This document shows, piece by piece, positions 1-8,857 of a DNA stretch of 64,000 nucleotides (position 1 is the stretch's first letter; each line of letters begins with the position of its first letter). Under the pieces are notes generated by a model, which was not told the DNA's origin, made no database searches, and saw only the letters and a program-made list of their open reading frames with translations. The DNA lies in NCBI GenBank assembly GCA_958296285.1, contig OY282459.1, positions 818,367-882,366 of the forward strand, given 5' to 3'. Origin of the DNA: an uncultured Alphaproteobacteria bacterium. GTDB taxonomy: Bacteria; Pseudomonadota; Alphaproteobacteria; JAPOUT01; G958296285. The position numbers and the translations under genes were made by a program.

Positions 1-720
1 CGCCGCTGTCTCGCCGATGACTGTGAGTTTCGTATCGGCGATGCTGCGGGTTTGCGTCACGACCTGACAAAATTCGGTCGCGCGCCCTTCAATAAAATTC
101 GCGTCATTCTTTTCGTTCCACTCCCAAAGCGCGCCGGACGGCGCATGGAGTTTCACATAAGGAATGTCGGAGGGCGCGTCCAATCCGCGATTGCGGAACG
201 TCCAGCCGAACGTGTTGATGCCGAGAATGGCGATATTCTTAATGCGATCCTTATCCGCGCGCTCCAGCCCTAAAAGATCGTAGAGTTCCTGTCCATGCGC
301 CCATGTCTCCATCAGACGCGCCGTGATGGAGGAGCGGACGCTCATTTCCGGCCCCGCCCATTTGACGCGCCGTTTCGGATCGGCTTCGGCGAAGCGCTCC
401 GCCATCTCCCGATAAAAGCCGCGCCACGTCTCTAATAAAGGACGATCGCGCAGCGTCCCGAGCCATTGATCGGTGACGTCTGTGAAAGAGCGTCCTTTTC
501 GCATCTCCCCCATGATCTTTTTGGAGAACGCCATGAACTCCGCCTCGTCTCTGAGCGAGGCGTCCGCCGCCCAGTTCCACATATGGAGATGGGCGATGAC
601 GTCATGGACTGTCCAATCTTTAAAGAGGGTTTTCTTGCGGAAATCCGCCTCATTGATTGGCGCGACAATTTCGTAAAGCGCCTCGCTCTCATCGCGGAAA
701 TCCATCGCCTGCGTCAGCAT
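1..720 (-). CDS. TIGR03084-type metal-binding protein (DinB/maleylpyruvate isomerase fold), 3' end beyond window
   Basis: An open frame of 240 codons runs from an ATG at 720 to the left edge of the window with no stop, so the C-terminus is missing. The product starts MLTQAMDFRDESEALYEIV and carries the DWTVHDVIAHLHMWN segment with His residues typical of DinB-like/mycothiol-dependent maleylpyruvate isomerase N-terminal domains. A further ETWAHGQELYD helix is the second metal-ligand region. The arrangement matches the TIGR03084 family, which is about 250 residues, so only about ten residues are lost. Family members are presumed cytosolic metal-dependent enzymes of unknown reaction. It stands alone; the next gene upstream, on the same strand, is about 100 bases away. 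Confidence 0.8.
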   Translation of the reverse strand, partial: MLTQAMDFRDESEALYEIVAPINEADFRKKTLFKDWTVHDVIAHLHMWNWAADASLRDEAEFMAFSKKIMGEMRKGRSFTDVTDQWLGTLRDRPLLETWRGFYREMAERFAEADPKRRVKWAGPEMSVRSSITARLMETWAHGQELYDLLGLERADKDRIKNIAILGINTFGWTFRNRGLDAPSDIPYVKLHAPSGALWEWNEKNDANFIEGRATEFCQVVTQTRSIADTKLTVIGETAA

Positions 721-816
721 GTTTCTCTCCCTGCCGCTGTTCGCGGAACGGGGCATGGTAGAGTCTCACGGCAGGATAAGCAAGCGGACGAGGAAACCGA
801 AAAGAGTCTCGCCGTT

Positions 817-1884
817 TCAGCGCTGATCCTCTGTCGGGATCCACCAAATATCTCCGGGTTTTAAGGCGCGGAAGACATTCTCGCCCAGATTCTCTTTGGC
901 GAGGGCGCGGCGCAGCGATTGGGCGGGTTCGTCATAGGGGGTCAGCGAGAGGTCAAAAGTCCCGAAATGAACGCCCATGCTGCGGAAGGCGTTTAGGATT
1001 TGATGCGCCTCCACGGCTTGAGACGGATCTTGATGGTGATAGTTAAAGAACCATCGCGGCTTATAGGTTCCGATTGGCAGAATGGCGAGGCGGAAGGCTC
1101 CGTATTTTTGTTTCGCCTCTTTGTAATAGCGCCCATTGCCGAAGCCGCTGTCGCCGACAAAATAGATCGCGCCGGAAGGGGTCTTGATGACGAAAGCGCC
1201 CCAGAGCGCTTTGTTGCGATCTATCGCGCCCCATCGGGTTGACCAATGGAACATCGGCTCCAGCGCGATTTCCATCTGCGCGGCGATGGGCTGGCTGTCG
1301 CCCCAATCCATCGCGATGGCTTTGATGCGCTCGTCATAATTGGCGAGGATTCTGTCGTTGCCGAGCGGCGCGAAGATCAGAGGCTTGTCGCGCTGCCAGA
1401 GAGCGGCGATCGTTTCCAAATCCATATGGTCGTAATGATTATGGCTGACGAGGATGATGTCTATTGGCGGGAGGTCGTTGAGTTTGATTCCGGGCTTTTG
1501 CGAGCGTTTTGGCCCTGCCCAAGAGACGGGGCTTGCGCGCTCTGACCAGACGGGATCGGTCAGGATGTTGAGATTTTGGGTTTGGATGAGAACGGAGGCG
1601 TGTCCGACAAAGGCGACTCGCATTTTTGCTCCGGGGACGCGTTTTGGCGGTTTGTCATAGGCGACGGTTTCGCTTTCGGGCCAAGGGGGATGGGGCGCGG
1701 TGATGACTTCCCAGAGGATTCGGGCATAGGGGAGATCGGGCTGCGCGCCGTGGTTATGGAATTGGGTTCCGTCAAAGTGGTCGCTTTCTGGCCCTTCATA
1801 GTAGGTCATGCAGGCGCTAAGCGAGAGAGCGAGCGCGAGGCTTGCAAAGAGGGCGAGAGCGAGGGTGAGAAGGGTTTTTCTCAT
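817..1884 (-). CDS. MBL-fold metallo-hydrolase, lipoprotein (RomA/NAPE-PLD-like)
   Basis: The 355-residue product begins MRKTLLTLALALFASLALAL and has an LSAC lipobox with Cys25, so it is probably a lipid-anchored periplasmic or outer-membrane protein. The metallo-beta-lactamase signature SHNHYDH (the HxHxDH metal site) is followed by further His/Asp positions in GDSGFGNG and in the YHHQDPSQA region. The pattern resembles UlaG/RomA and the N-acyl-phosphatidylethanolamine phospholipase D group. I chose the ATG at 1884 because GGAG lies about eight bases upstream and it begins the signal peptide directly; an in-frame ATG at 1911 would add nine non-signal residues. Substrate unknown; a phosphodiester or lactone hydrolase is the family expectation. 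Confidence 0.8.
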   Translation of the reverse strand: MRKTLLTLALALFASLALALSLSACMTYYEGPESDHFDGTQFHNHGAQPDLPYARILWEVITAPHPPWPESETVAYDKPPKRVPGAKMRVAFVGHASVLIQTQNLNILTDPVWSERASPVSWAGPKRSQKPGIKLNDLPPIDIILVSHNHYDHMDLETIAALWQRDKPLIFAPLGNDRILANYDERIKAIAMDWGDSQPIAAQMEIALEPMFHWSTRWGAIDRNKALWGAFVIKTPSGAIYFVGDSGFGNGRYYKEAKQKYGAFRLAILPIGTYKPRWFFNYHHQDPSQAVEAHQILNAFRSMGVHFGTFDLSLTPYDEPAQSLRRALAKENLGENVFRALKPGDIWWIPTEDQR

Positions 1885-2017
1885 GCTGCCTGCCTCTCCG
1901 CCGATTGCCATTGCGCCTTGTCGTCAAGACGGGGGGACTATTCACGATTCAGCTTGGCAAATCAAGAGGAAACGACTAGAAGACGTCCGAAGGCCGTTTT
2001 TGGCGTGGGAGGGGCTT

Positions 2018-2836
2018 ATGAGCAAGACAGTGCTGATCACGGGCGCTTCGGCGGGCATCGGCGAAGCGACCGCGCGCCAAATGGCGGGCGAAGCCTATAC
2101 GGTCTATGCCGCCGCGCGGCGTCTGGAAAAGATGGAGCCTTTGAAAAAGCTCGGCTGCATCCCCCTAAAAATGGACATCACGAAGGAAGAGGACATCCAA
2201 TCCGTCGTCAAGCGGATCGAGAAGGATCAGGGAGGCGTCGACATTCTCATCAACAATGCGGGCTACGGCCTCAACGGCGCGGTGGAGGAGGTGAGCCTCG
2301 AAGAGGCGCGGCGGCAGTTTGACGTCAATCTTTTCGGCTTGGCGCGACTGACGCAGCTCGTTCTCCCGAAGATGCGCGAGAAGCGCGAAGGCTGCATCGT
2401 CAATGTGTCTTCGGCGGCGGGGAGGACGATCGGGGTTCTTGCCGCCTGGTATTACGCGACGAAGCACGCGCTCGAGGGCTGGAGCGACTGTCTGCGCTAC
2501 GAGCTCCGCCCCTTCAATATCCGCGTCGTGATCATTGAGCCCGGCGCGATCGCGACGGAGTTCGCCGATGTCGCGGTCAATCCGATGCTCGAGCGCGCGC
2601 GCGGCGGCCCTTATGCGGAGACCGCGCAGAAACTCACCCGCGCCTTGGAGAACATGCGCGAAAGCGGAAACATGTCGCAGCCTTCCGTCATCGCCGACGC
2701 GATCCTCAAAGCGGTCAAGGCTCGGAATCCCAAGAGGCGCTATGTGGCGGGAAAATACGCCGGAACCATCCTTTTCGTCCGCAGATGGCTGGGCGACGGC
2801 ATGCAGGAGCGCCTTCTCGACAGGATGCTTCGATAG
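2018..2836 (+). CDS. Short-chain dehydrogenase/reductase
   Basis: A 272-residue classical SDR. The N-terminus has the nucleotide-binding motif TGASAGIG, followed by NNAGYG (structural NNAG) and the catalytic region VSSAAGR...YYATK, giving the Ser and Tyr-x-x-x-Lys residues. The early segment YAAARRLEKM, with Arg residues after beta-2, suggests NADP(H) rather than NAD(H). A strong ribosome site (GGGAGGGG) lies just before the ATG. The next SDR gene starts seven bases after the stop, so the two are probably one transcript. The substrate cannot be told from sequence. Confidence 0.85.
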   Translation: MSKTVLITGASAGIGEATARQMAGEAYTVYAAARRLEKMEPLKKLGCIPLKMDITKEEDIQSVVKRIEKDQGGVDILINNAGYGLNGAVEEVSLEEARRQFDVNLFGLARLTQLVLPKMREKREGCIVNVSSAAGRTIGVLAAWYYATKHALEGWSDCLRYELRPFNIRVVIIEPGAIATEFADVAVNPMLERARGGPYAETAQKLTRALENMRESGNMSQPSVIADAILKAVKARNPKRRYVAGKYAGTILFVRRWLGDGMQERLLDRMLR

Positions 2837-2843
2837 GAAAACG

Positions 2844-3809
2844 ATGATGGCCGAGATCAACCGAGACGCCTTCAACGTTGCAACGACAACCGACGAGGTT
2901 TTAGAAGGCATAGATCTGACGGGGACATGCGCGCTTGTCACGGGGGGCGCCTCCGGTCTTGGCGCGGAGACCGTCCGCGCGCTCGCCTCCAAAGGCGCGG
3001 AGGTCGTCATCGCCGCGCGGAATCACGAGAAGGCCGAAGAGGTCAGAGCGCGCGTCCAAGAGGAGACGGGAAACGACAAGATCCATATTGAAGAGCTGGA
3101 ACTCGCCTCGCTCGCGAAAGTTCGCGATTTCGCCGAGCGGTGTCTGTCTCGCTACGATCGCCTTCATCTTCTCATCAACAATGCCGGCGTCATGGCGTGT
3201 CCGCAAGGCAAGACCGAAGACGGGTTCGAACTGCAATTCGGCTCCAACCATCTGGGGCATTTTCTGATGACGTGTCTCATAATGCCGAAGATTATTAAAG
3301 CCGCGCCGTCGCGGATCGTATCGCTGAGTTCCTTAGGGCATCGCTTTTCGCCCGTCGTCTTCGACGACATCCATTTTGAGAGGAGGCCTTACGACAAATG
3401 GCTCTCTTATGGTCAGTCCAAGACGGCGAACGCGCTTTTCGCGGTTGCGCTTGAGAAGAGGCTGCAAGATAAATCCGTTCACGCCTATGCCGTGCATCCC
3501 GGCATCATTATCACGCGCTTGGGGCGGCATTTGACGCAAGAGGACATCACGCAAATGCAGAGCCGCTATCAAGATCGCGACATGCCGATCAAGAGCGTGG
3601 AGGCGGGCGCGGCGACTTCGGTTTATGCGGCGACTGCGCCCGAGTTGGAGGGTCAGGGCGGCGTCTATCTGGAAGACTGCCACATTGCCGTCGAGGAGGA
3701 ATCGGCGGATGCCGAGTCTGGCGTCCGTCCCTATGCGGCAGACTCCGAGCAGGCGGAGCGGCTCTGGACTGTCTCGGAAGAGATGATCGGGCAGAAATTC
3801 TCCTTTTAG
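2844..3809 (+). CDS. SDR-family oxidoreductase (retinol dehydrogenase/protochlorophyllide reductase-like)
   Basis: A 321-residue SDR with an N-terminal extension before the cofactor motif TGGASGLG. It shows NNAGVMACP, the substrate-binding NHLGHFLMT segment, the catalytic SLSSLGHR and the YGQSK tetrad. NNAGVMA and NHLGHF are typical of the WWOX/retinol-dehydrogenase/POR-like extended group, which acts on hydrophobic carbonyls or alcohols. Tandem ATGs occur at 2844 and 2847; AGGA lies upstream of both. It shares an apparent operon with the SDR before it but is not a close copy of it. The physiological substrate is unknown. Confidence 0.85.
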   Translation: MMAEINRDAFNVATTTDEVLEGIDLTGTCALVTGGASGLGAETVRALASKGAEVVIAARNHEKAEEVRARVQEETGNDKIHIEELELASLAKVRDFAERCLSRYDRLHLLINNAGVMACPQGKTEDGFELQFGSNHLGHFLMTCLIMPKIIKAAPSRIVSLSSLGHRFSPVVFDDIHFERRPYDKWLSYGQSKTANALFAVALEKRLQDKSVHAYAVHPGIIITRLGRHLTQEDITQMQSRYQDRDMPIKSVEAGAATSVYAATAPELEGQGGVYLEDCHIAVEEESADAESGVRPYAADSEQAERLWTVSEEMIGQKFSF

Positions 3810-3926
3810 AATCTTATCCCGTCTCTGCTCATCGAGGGCGTTGAGGGGCAGGCGCGATCTTTAAATCTCGCCGCCGATTGCCATTGCGCTGCCGCGCGAA
3901 TGGCGGGGCGATTCAGTGGCATAGGG

Positions 3927-4337
3927 TTATTTCTTGAGCGCGCCGCTTTGGATGACGGGGATCAGGAAGCCTGCGAAGAGGATCGTGTTTGGGATCACAT
4001 TGAGTCCGAAGCCTGTGGCGATGGAGAGGATTCCGTCTATGACGTACCATGCGGAGATGGCGATGGTTGTGGGGATCCAGATTTTTTTGCCCAGTTGGCT
4101 CGCGGCTTGGACGATGGCGAGGAGGGTTAGTCCCCATCCGATTGTGATGGCGCCCATCAGGGCTATGCTGAAGCGCGTATGGGGGTAGAGGCGGAGTTGT
4201 CCTGGGCCGTCTAGGAGATCGTAGAAGAATCGGGTTGGGGCGCTGGTGATTTGGAAGGCTGCGCCTGTGAGGATGATTCCGAAGGCGATGATGATCCAGC
4301 ACCAGATGGTGAGCCATTGTTTCCAGAATTTGGGCAT
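3927..4337 (-). CDS. Small integral membrane protein of unknown function
   Basis: The 136-residue product has about four hydrophobic segments: roughly residues 9-30 (WLTIWCWIIIAFGIILTGAA), 57-77, 88-106 and 112-130. I recognise no family. AAGGA lies seven bases before the ATG. The plus strand over this gene is G+T-rich (for example 4141-4200: G25 T14 A11 C10), the left-flank pattern next to the E1 repeat, so its codon choice probably reflects that bias more than foreign origin. The initiator tRNA gene lies 20 bases upstream on the same strand. Confidence 0.6.
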   Translation of the reverse strand: MPKFWKQWLTIWCWIIIAFGIILTGAAFQITSAPTRFFYDLLDGPGQLRLYPHTRFSIALMGAITIGWGLTLLAIVQAASQLGKKIWIPTTIAISAWYVIDGILSIATGFGLNVIPNTILFAGFLIPVIQSGALKK

Positions 4338-4356
4338 GGGTTTTTTCCTTTGGGGG

Positions 4357-4434
<78 letters not shown>

Positions 4435-4507
4435 GTGGTGTGTTTAGGGATAATAGGGATGTTTGGGGTTTATTTCAAGAGATGGGGCGTTTTGGCTTGC
4501 TCCTGTT

Positions 4508-4811
4508 GAGGGGGGTGTGGGGGGCTTGCCCCCCGCGAAAAAGGGGGGGTCGGGGGGAATCCCCCCGAATAGTCGGCGGGCGTGGCGAAACGAAGCGGGC
4601 GAAGCGCGATAGCGCAAGCCCGCGAGAAAGCCCGCCGACCACCCCCTCCAAGAGCTCTTGCGAGCAGGGGGCGCGTGGGTGGGGTCGCATTTGCTTGCTC
4701 GCCTTGCTCGCTTCGCAAATGCTTTTTCCCCCACCCCACCCACGCGCTTTCGGGGGGATTCCCCCCGATCCCCCCTTCTTTCTTGGGGGGCTAGCCCCCC
4801 AAACCCCCCTT
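4508..4811 (+). repeat. Composite palindromic repeat E1, empty form
   Basis: A roughly 300-bp GC-rich element without a gene. In order: two G6 runs and a hairpin (GGGGGG CTTG CCCCCC); the palindrome CGGGGGGAATCCCCCCG (4551-4567); an arm V1 bounded by GTCGGCGGGC (4572-4581) and its complement GCCCGCCGAC (4630-4639); a perfect 12-bp palindrome CAAGAGCTCTTG (4649-4660) followed by CGAGCAGGGGG; an arm V2 with GTGGGTGGGG and CCCCACCCAC; then a reversed cap (CGGGGGGATTCCCCCCG, 4751-4767; GGGGGGCTAGCCCCCC, 4785-4800). The same order, inverted, occurs at 36066-36362. No open frame across it looks real. Confidence 0.85.
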
Positions 4812-4893
4812 ACCTTCAGCTTCTATGCACTAGTTCCCCTGCGGCAAATCCAAAATGCCTCTCTATGAAAAAGATGCCTGCGGCGGCTCGCCG
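4812..4893 (+). repeat. Tail module of the repeat family
   Basis: An 80-bp sequence starting ACCTTCAGCTTCTATGCA and containing TAGTTCCCCTGCGGCAAA and ATGAAAAAGATGCC. It follows the right cap here and recurs at about 48448-48540 and 57304-57375 with few changes. It overlaps the 3' end of the glycosyltransferase gene at 4863-5648 and supplies its stop codon. Confidence 0.8.
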
Positions 4894-5648
4894 CCCCCCC
4901 CATGCGCCAACCAATAATCCCTAACCCACGAAACACACCCATAACCCCGATAAAGCCTCCTCCCCCAAAAACCGCCCCCCAACAACTCATGCGGCGAAGG
5001 CGAGCCATGAAAAACCACAATCCGCGAACCCCTAGGCGCAGACGGCGATACAAAAAAATGAGACGGAAAAAACCCCATGCAATCCCGCTTGAAACTCGCG
5101 CATAAACCATCACGCCAAAACGCCAAACCCTCCGCATGAGCCGATAAGAAACGCTGCTCATTCCGAAACAACCCCATCGCCCCAACAGAATCCTCCATGA
5201 ACGCCCGATAAACCCCCGCCTGACCCCCGATCCGAAAACGAAAAACAGACGAATTCCCCCCGCGATACGAAACCAAACCAAGACGCATCCCCAAAACAGG
5301 CCACTCCCGAATGATCAAAAACTCCCCCGCCGCGTCAAAAAACACCGACAAATCCCCCAACACAACAAGATCCAAATCCAAAAATAACGCCTCGCCAACA
5401 AGATCATACAATTGAGGCTTGAAAAGAGCGATCTTATGCCAGCCGCGCTCGCGCGAGCCTGTCGGAATGTCAGGCAGAGGAAAAGTCTCAATCCCATCAG
5501 AGGCAAGAGCGTCAGGATCGTCCGTCAGACAAACAAAGCGATGCCGCCGCTTCAAATGCTTGGCGACCGCGCTCTTTAAGACGCGAACATAATCGGCGGG
5601 ATATTTCTCGCCCCACCGCATGCAAATCACATTGACGCGCTCCGTCAT
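4863..5648 (-). CDS. Putative glycosyltransferase, GT-A type with DxD motif
   Basis: A 261-residue protein with an N-terminal NVICMRWGEKYPADYV strand, CLTDDPDAL, and the metal/nucleotide-sugar segment ALFLDLDLVVLGDLS (DLD), then FHGSPSPHE near the C-terminus. This is the layout of small GT8-like transferases. ATG overlaps the stop of nothing upstream; its stop side lies in the repeat tail, and the last residues (EPPQASFS) are repeat-encoded, so the native C-terminus was probably replaced. Its start overlaps the stop... of the upstream fused GT gene by four bases (ATGA), placing it last in the glycan operon. The plus strand here is A+C-rich, the right-flank bias of E1. Confidence 0.7.
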   Translation of the reverse strand: MTERVNVICMRWGEKYPADYVRVLKSAVAKHLKRRHRFVCLTDDPDALASDGIETFPLPDIPTGSRERGWHKIALFKPQLYDLVGEALFLDLDLVVLGDLSVFFDAAGEFLIIREWPVLGMRLGLVSYRGGNSSVFRFRIGGQAGVYRAFMEDSVGAMGLFRNEQRFLSAHAEGLAFWRDGLCASFKRDCMGFFPSHFFVSPSAPRGSRIVVFHGSPSPHELLGGGFWGRRLYRGYGCVSWVRDYWLAHGGGGEPPQASFS

Positions 5649-7234
5649 CTCTCTTTCGCCGAACCCGTCTGACGCTCCAACTTCTTGGCGATCCGAAGAA
5701 AACGCGAGAAACTGTAAATCATCGCCAAAACAAACCCCTGAACGCCGCCGAATAGGTTCCGCCGAAGAAACATAAGTTTCAAAAATATCAGAGGAAACTC
5801 CGTCAAAAGACGCAGCCGCAGAGCCGTCAGACTCTTCCGAATGGAAGCCTCGTCCGAACTATAGCGATTCTCCTTCCCCATCAAATGATGAAGCGATCGG
5901 ATCGGCGCATGGAAAAGCGCGCCTTTGAGACGCCGCGTCTTGTCGGGATGAGCGCCGACCCCGGGATCGCCGACATAGCGATCCGAAAAGCCGACATGCC
6001 GCCTGTCATAAAGACGAATGAAGCGCCAGCGTCTAGCAAAAAGCCAAACCTTGTCGGAGCCCGGGAAAATCTCATAGCGAGATGTCTCCCATGCGGTCGT
6101 TTCGGAAGAGGGCGCGCGGAAATCTCTTCTTATCTCTTCGGCGAGTTCCGCCGAGAGCCATTCATCGGCGTCCAGATTGAGAACGCGATCATGGGCGCAT
6201 TGTTTCTCGGCGAAGCGCTTCTGCGCGCCGAAGCCGCCGAGCCAGTCTTGACGAATCACGCGCGCGCCGAAAGATTCGGCGATTTCGCGGGTCTCGTCCG
6301 CGCTTCCCGAATCCACGACGACGATCTCGGCGCAAAGACCATGAACCGATCGCAAAGCGCGCCCGATGCGATCGGCTTCGTCCTGCGCGATGATGAAGCA
6401 GGAGAGAGGGACAGTCTCGCCTTGAGGCGCGGTTTCGGGCTTGACGGGCGCCGGGGCGAGAGCGCTCTTCCAGCTCTGTCGCGCCTCCAGCATTTCGGCG
6501 ATCCTTAAGAAGCGTCCGAAAGCGCGAGTCATGGCGTGGATATAGCCCTTCCGTCCAAAGCGACAATCGCCATGCAGCAGATAAGTCCGCGCGAATTGCA
6601 GAGGAAATTCCGTCAAGATTCGGACGAGAAGAACGGCGCGACTTTTCGGATTTTTGGCGGCGTCTCTGGCGTATCGCATTTCCTTGGCGACAAGATGGGA
6701 AAGGGATCGCGCCGGCGCATGGAAAATGGGATTCCGAAACTTTCCCGCCCCCCCGCGCGGCGAAGGGACTCCGGCATGATCTTCGCGCCGCGTCATGCGG
6801 GCGCGGCGTCTTTCATAGAGGCTGTTTTTATGCCATGGGCGGCGCGAGGGTCGCGGCTCGCTCTCGCCGAAAAAGGCGTCTTGGATCGGCATGCGCCAAA
6901 CGGAGCGATTCGGCTCGCCCTTTTCAAAAAGCGCGCGGATTTCTTGCGCGAGTTCCGCCGAGAGCCATTCATCAGCGTCCAGATTGAGAAGCCAATCATG
7001 GCGGCATTGATCTTCGGCGAAGCGCTTCTGCTCACCGAAACTCCCTGTCCAATCGCGGTGAATGACGCGCGCGCCGAAACGCTCGGCGATTTGGCGGGTC
7101 TTGTCGGCGCTTCCCGAATCCACAAGGACGATCTCGGCGCAGAGGTCTTGAACCGATCGCAGCGCTCGCGCCACGCGATCCGCCTCATTATGCGCGATGA
7201 CATAGCAGGAGAGAGGAAGCGGGGCTTGCGCCAT
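5645..7234 (-). CDS. Fusion of two GT2 glycosyltransferase domains (WaaE/KdtX-like)
   Basis: A 529-residue protein made of two homologous GT2 units. Unit 1 (about 1-260) starts PLSCYVIAHNEADRV with VLVDSGSADKT and LNLDADEWLS; unit 2 (about 275-529) starts PLSCFIIAQDEADRI with VVVDSGSADET and LNLDADEWLS. DADEW is the metal-binding motif of lipopolysaccharide-core beta-1,4-glucosyltransferases of the WaaE type, normally about 260 residues, so the gene arose by tandem duplication and fusion. In unit 1 the segment after the DXD is more diverged. I chose the ATG at 7234, directly at the conserved N-terminus and five bases after the upstream stop; a further start at 7321 would overlap the previous gene. 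Confidence 0.85.
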   Translation of the reverse strand: MAQAPLPLSCYVIAHNEADRVARALRSVQDLCAEIVLVDSGSADKTRQIAERFGARVIHRDWTGSFGEQKRFAEDQCRHDWLLNLDADEWLSAELAQEIRALFEKGEPNRSVWRMPIQDAFFGESEPRPSRRPWHKNSLYERRRARMTRREDHAGVPSPRGGAGKFRNPIFHAPARSLSHLVAKEMRYARDAAKNPKSRAVLLVRILTEFPLQFARTYLLHGDCRFGRKGYIHAMTRAFGRFLRIAEMLEARQSWKSALAPAPVKPETAPQGETVPLSCFIIAQDEADRIGRALRSVHGLCAEIVVVDSGSADETREIAESFGARVIRQDWLGGFGAQKRFAEKQCAHDRVLNLDADEWLSAELAEEIRRDFRAPSSETTAWETSRYEIFPGSDKVWLFARRWRFIRLYDRRHVGFSDRYVGDPGVGAHPDKTRRLKGALFHAPIRSLHHLMGKENRYSSDEASIRKSLTALRLRLLTEFPLIFLKLMFLRRNLFGGVQGFVLAMIYSFSRFLRIAKKLERQTGSAKER

Positions 7235-7238
7235 CACA

Positions 7239-8093
7239 TCAGCGCAAATGGTTGAGGAGATTGACGAAGGTCGGGCGATCGCCCAAGCGCCATAAACGCA
7301 GATAAGCCGCCAGACAGACAAAGCGCTTCTTTAGTGAAAAATAGAGGCGCGGCATGAAACGCGGCATAAAACGCGCCCGACCTCTCCGCGCCTGACGGAA
7401 ATCCGAGCGGGAGGGATCTGTGCGTGTCATGGTTTGGCGCGCGCCGATATGTCGGCAATAGGGTCCGCCGCCCAAGAGGAAGAGTCGTCTTTTCTGTTGG
7501 TCGTAGAAGCGTCCGATTTTTTTCTCAGGCGCGCCCTCGCCCTCCCCCCGCGAGAGTTTCTCGTAAGAGCCGATCGCGCGATAGTCCGCGAGTCTCCGCA
7601 AGCCCGGGTTGAAGTTGAGAATATAATCGGCGCTCGCCTTTGAGACATCGTAGCATCTCTGCCGCGCGGCTAGGCGCGTCATGCTCTTCAGGCTGCCCGG
7701 CACGTCCAGAGGATCGCGCAGCCAAACCATGACCGCCTCGGCATGGGTTTCCAGCAATTCCAGCGAGGCGGTCATGAAGCCGCCCTTCAGAAACTCCCAA
7801 TCGTCCTCGCAATGGAAGATATAGGGCGTTTGGATTTCGGCGTAGGCGCGGTCTATGGAGGCGATCTGCCCGATTCGGGTCTGATGGGCGAGAAGACGGA
7901 ACGGGAGTTTGGGGAGGTCTTGGATGATTTCGCGCAATCGCGCTTCGGCGTCAGGCTCGCCCGAATCCTCGGCGATGACGCATGTCTCTATGGCGCGATC
8001 GCTATGGCGAAAGAAACTCTGAAGAGTCCGCCGCAAGAGATCAAAGCGTCCGCAGCTGGTGAGGCAGAGGGTGATTTGACGCTCTTCGGTCAT
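7239..8093 (-). CDS. Glycosyltransferase family 2-like protein
   Basis: A 284-residue protein beginning MTEERQITLCLTSCGRFDLL, followed by TLQSFFRH, VIAEDSGEPDAEARL and the acidic motif IFHCEDDWEFL, which takes the place of the DXD. This is the fold of single-domain GT2-like transferases seen in O-antigen and capsule loci. I chose the ATG at 8093 because it overlaps the TGA of the upstream fkbM-like gene (ATGA) and begins the first conserved strand; the open frame extends to 8261 without family-like sequence. Acceptor and donor sugars are unknown. Confidence 0.75.
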   Translation of the reverse strand: MTEERQITLCLTSCGRFDLLRRTLQSFFRHSDRAIETCVIAEDSGEPDAEARLREIIQDLPKLPFRLLAHQTRIGQIASIDRAYAEIQTPYIFHCEDDWEFLKGGFMTASLELLETHAEAVMVWLRDPLDVPGSLKSMTRLAARQRCYDVSKASADYILNFNPGLRRLADYRAIGSYEKLSRGEGEGAPEKKIGRFYDQQKRRLFLLGGGPYCRHIGARQTMTRTDPSRSDFRQARRGRARFMPRFMPRLYFSLKKRFVCLAAYLRLWRLGDRPTFVNLLNHLR

Positions 8094-8845
8094 CGCCTGA
8101 CGGCGCTTCGCAGCAGGCGGAAAAGAGATTTCACGCCCCAGCGTCTGCGGCGCAGATGGGTTCGCATCAGAAAGCGCCTCCATTTGGCGATTTTGAGGTG
8201 GAGAGGGAGCGAGGGCGGCGCGCGCATCAGTTCTTTGGCGAAGGGGAGGCTGGCGAGCCAATTGCGCGTCCTATTATCCCCTCTCCTGCCCAGCATGGCG
8301 AGTCGCGCGGTGGAATATGAGCGAAAGCCCTCGCGCTTAAAGCGCCGCACCAGAGCTTTCGCCGCGTCTTTGCCTTCGGACGGGACGTCAAAAATATCAA
8401 AGTCAATCATGACGTTTTTGATTTTCGCCGCCTCGCCGCTATCCAGCAGATCATGCATGATCATGATTTCCGCGCCCTCCACATTGAGTTTCATGATCAC
8501 CAAATCCTCCGCCGCGATATGCTCGCGGAAGAAATCGGAGGCGCGGCGGAAGCGGCAGCGCGTGATGAGATCAGGATCAATCCCCTCTCTGTCGGCGAAG
8601 AGACTCGCGCCCAGATTTTCGCCGTAGATATTTTTCTCGCCGCTGAAGGAGGCGAGTCCGAACATATGGAAATGGATCGCCGGCGGCGGCGCATGAGAGC
8701 CGAAGCGATCGTTGAGGATTTGGAAAGGCTCCGGCATCGGCTCAAAACAATGGATCTCGTCAAAGAGATGCTCCCCTGTGACGAGATGTTCCAGCGTCTC
8801 GCCCTGATGAGCGCCGACATCCAGAAAGATTTTCTTTCCCGTCAT
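8090..8845 (-). CDS. FkbM-family SAM-dependent methyltransferase
   Basis: A 251-residue protein with IFLDVGAHQGETLEHL (SAM-binding motif I), IHCFEPMPEPFQIL (motif II with acidic residue) and EDLVIMKLNVEGAEIMIMHDLL, the conserved D-x-E-G-x-E segment of FkbM methyltransferases. Such enzymes O-methylate sugars or other hydroxyls in surface glycans and antibiotics. AAGGGG lies six bases before the ATG at 8845; a TTG six bases upstream is possible. Gene order within a glycosyltransferase run suggests methylation of the glycan made by the cluster. Confidence 0.85.
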   Translation of the reverse strand: MTGKKIFLDVGAHQGETLEHLVTGEHLFDEIHCFEPMPEPFQILNDRFGSHAPPPAIHFHMFGLASFSGEKNIYGENLGASLFADREGIDPDLITRCRFRRASDFFREHIAAEDLVIMKLNVEGAEIMIMHDLLDSGEAAKIKNVMIDFDIFDVPSEGKDAAKALVRRFKREGFRSYSTARLAMLGRRGDNRTRNWLASLPFAKELMRAPPSLPLHLKIAKWRRFLMRTHLRRRRWGVKSLFRLLRSAVRR

Positions 8846-8857
8846 CTTCAACCCCTT

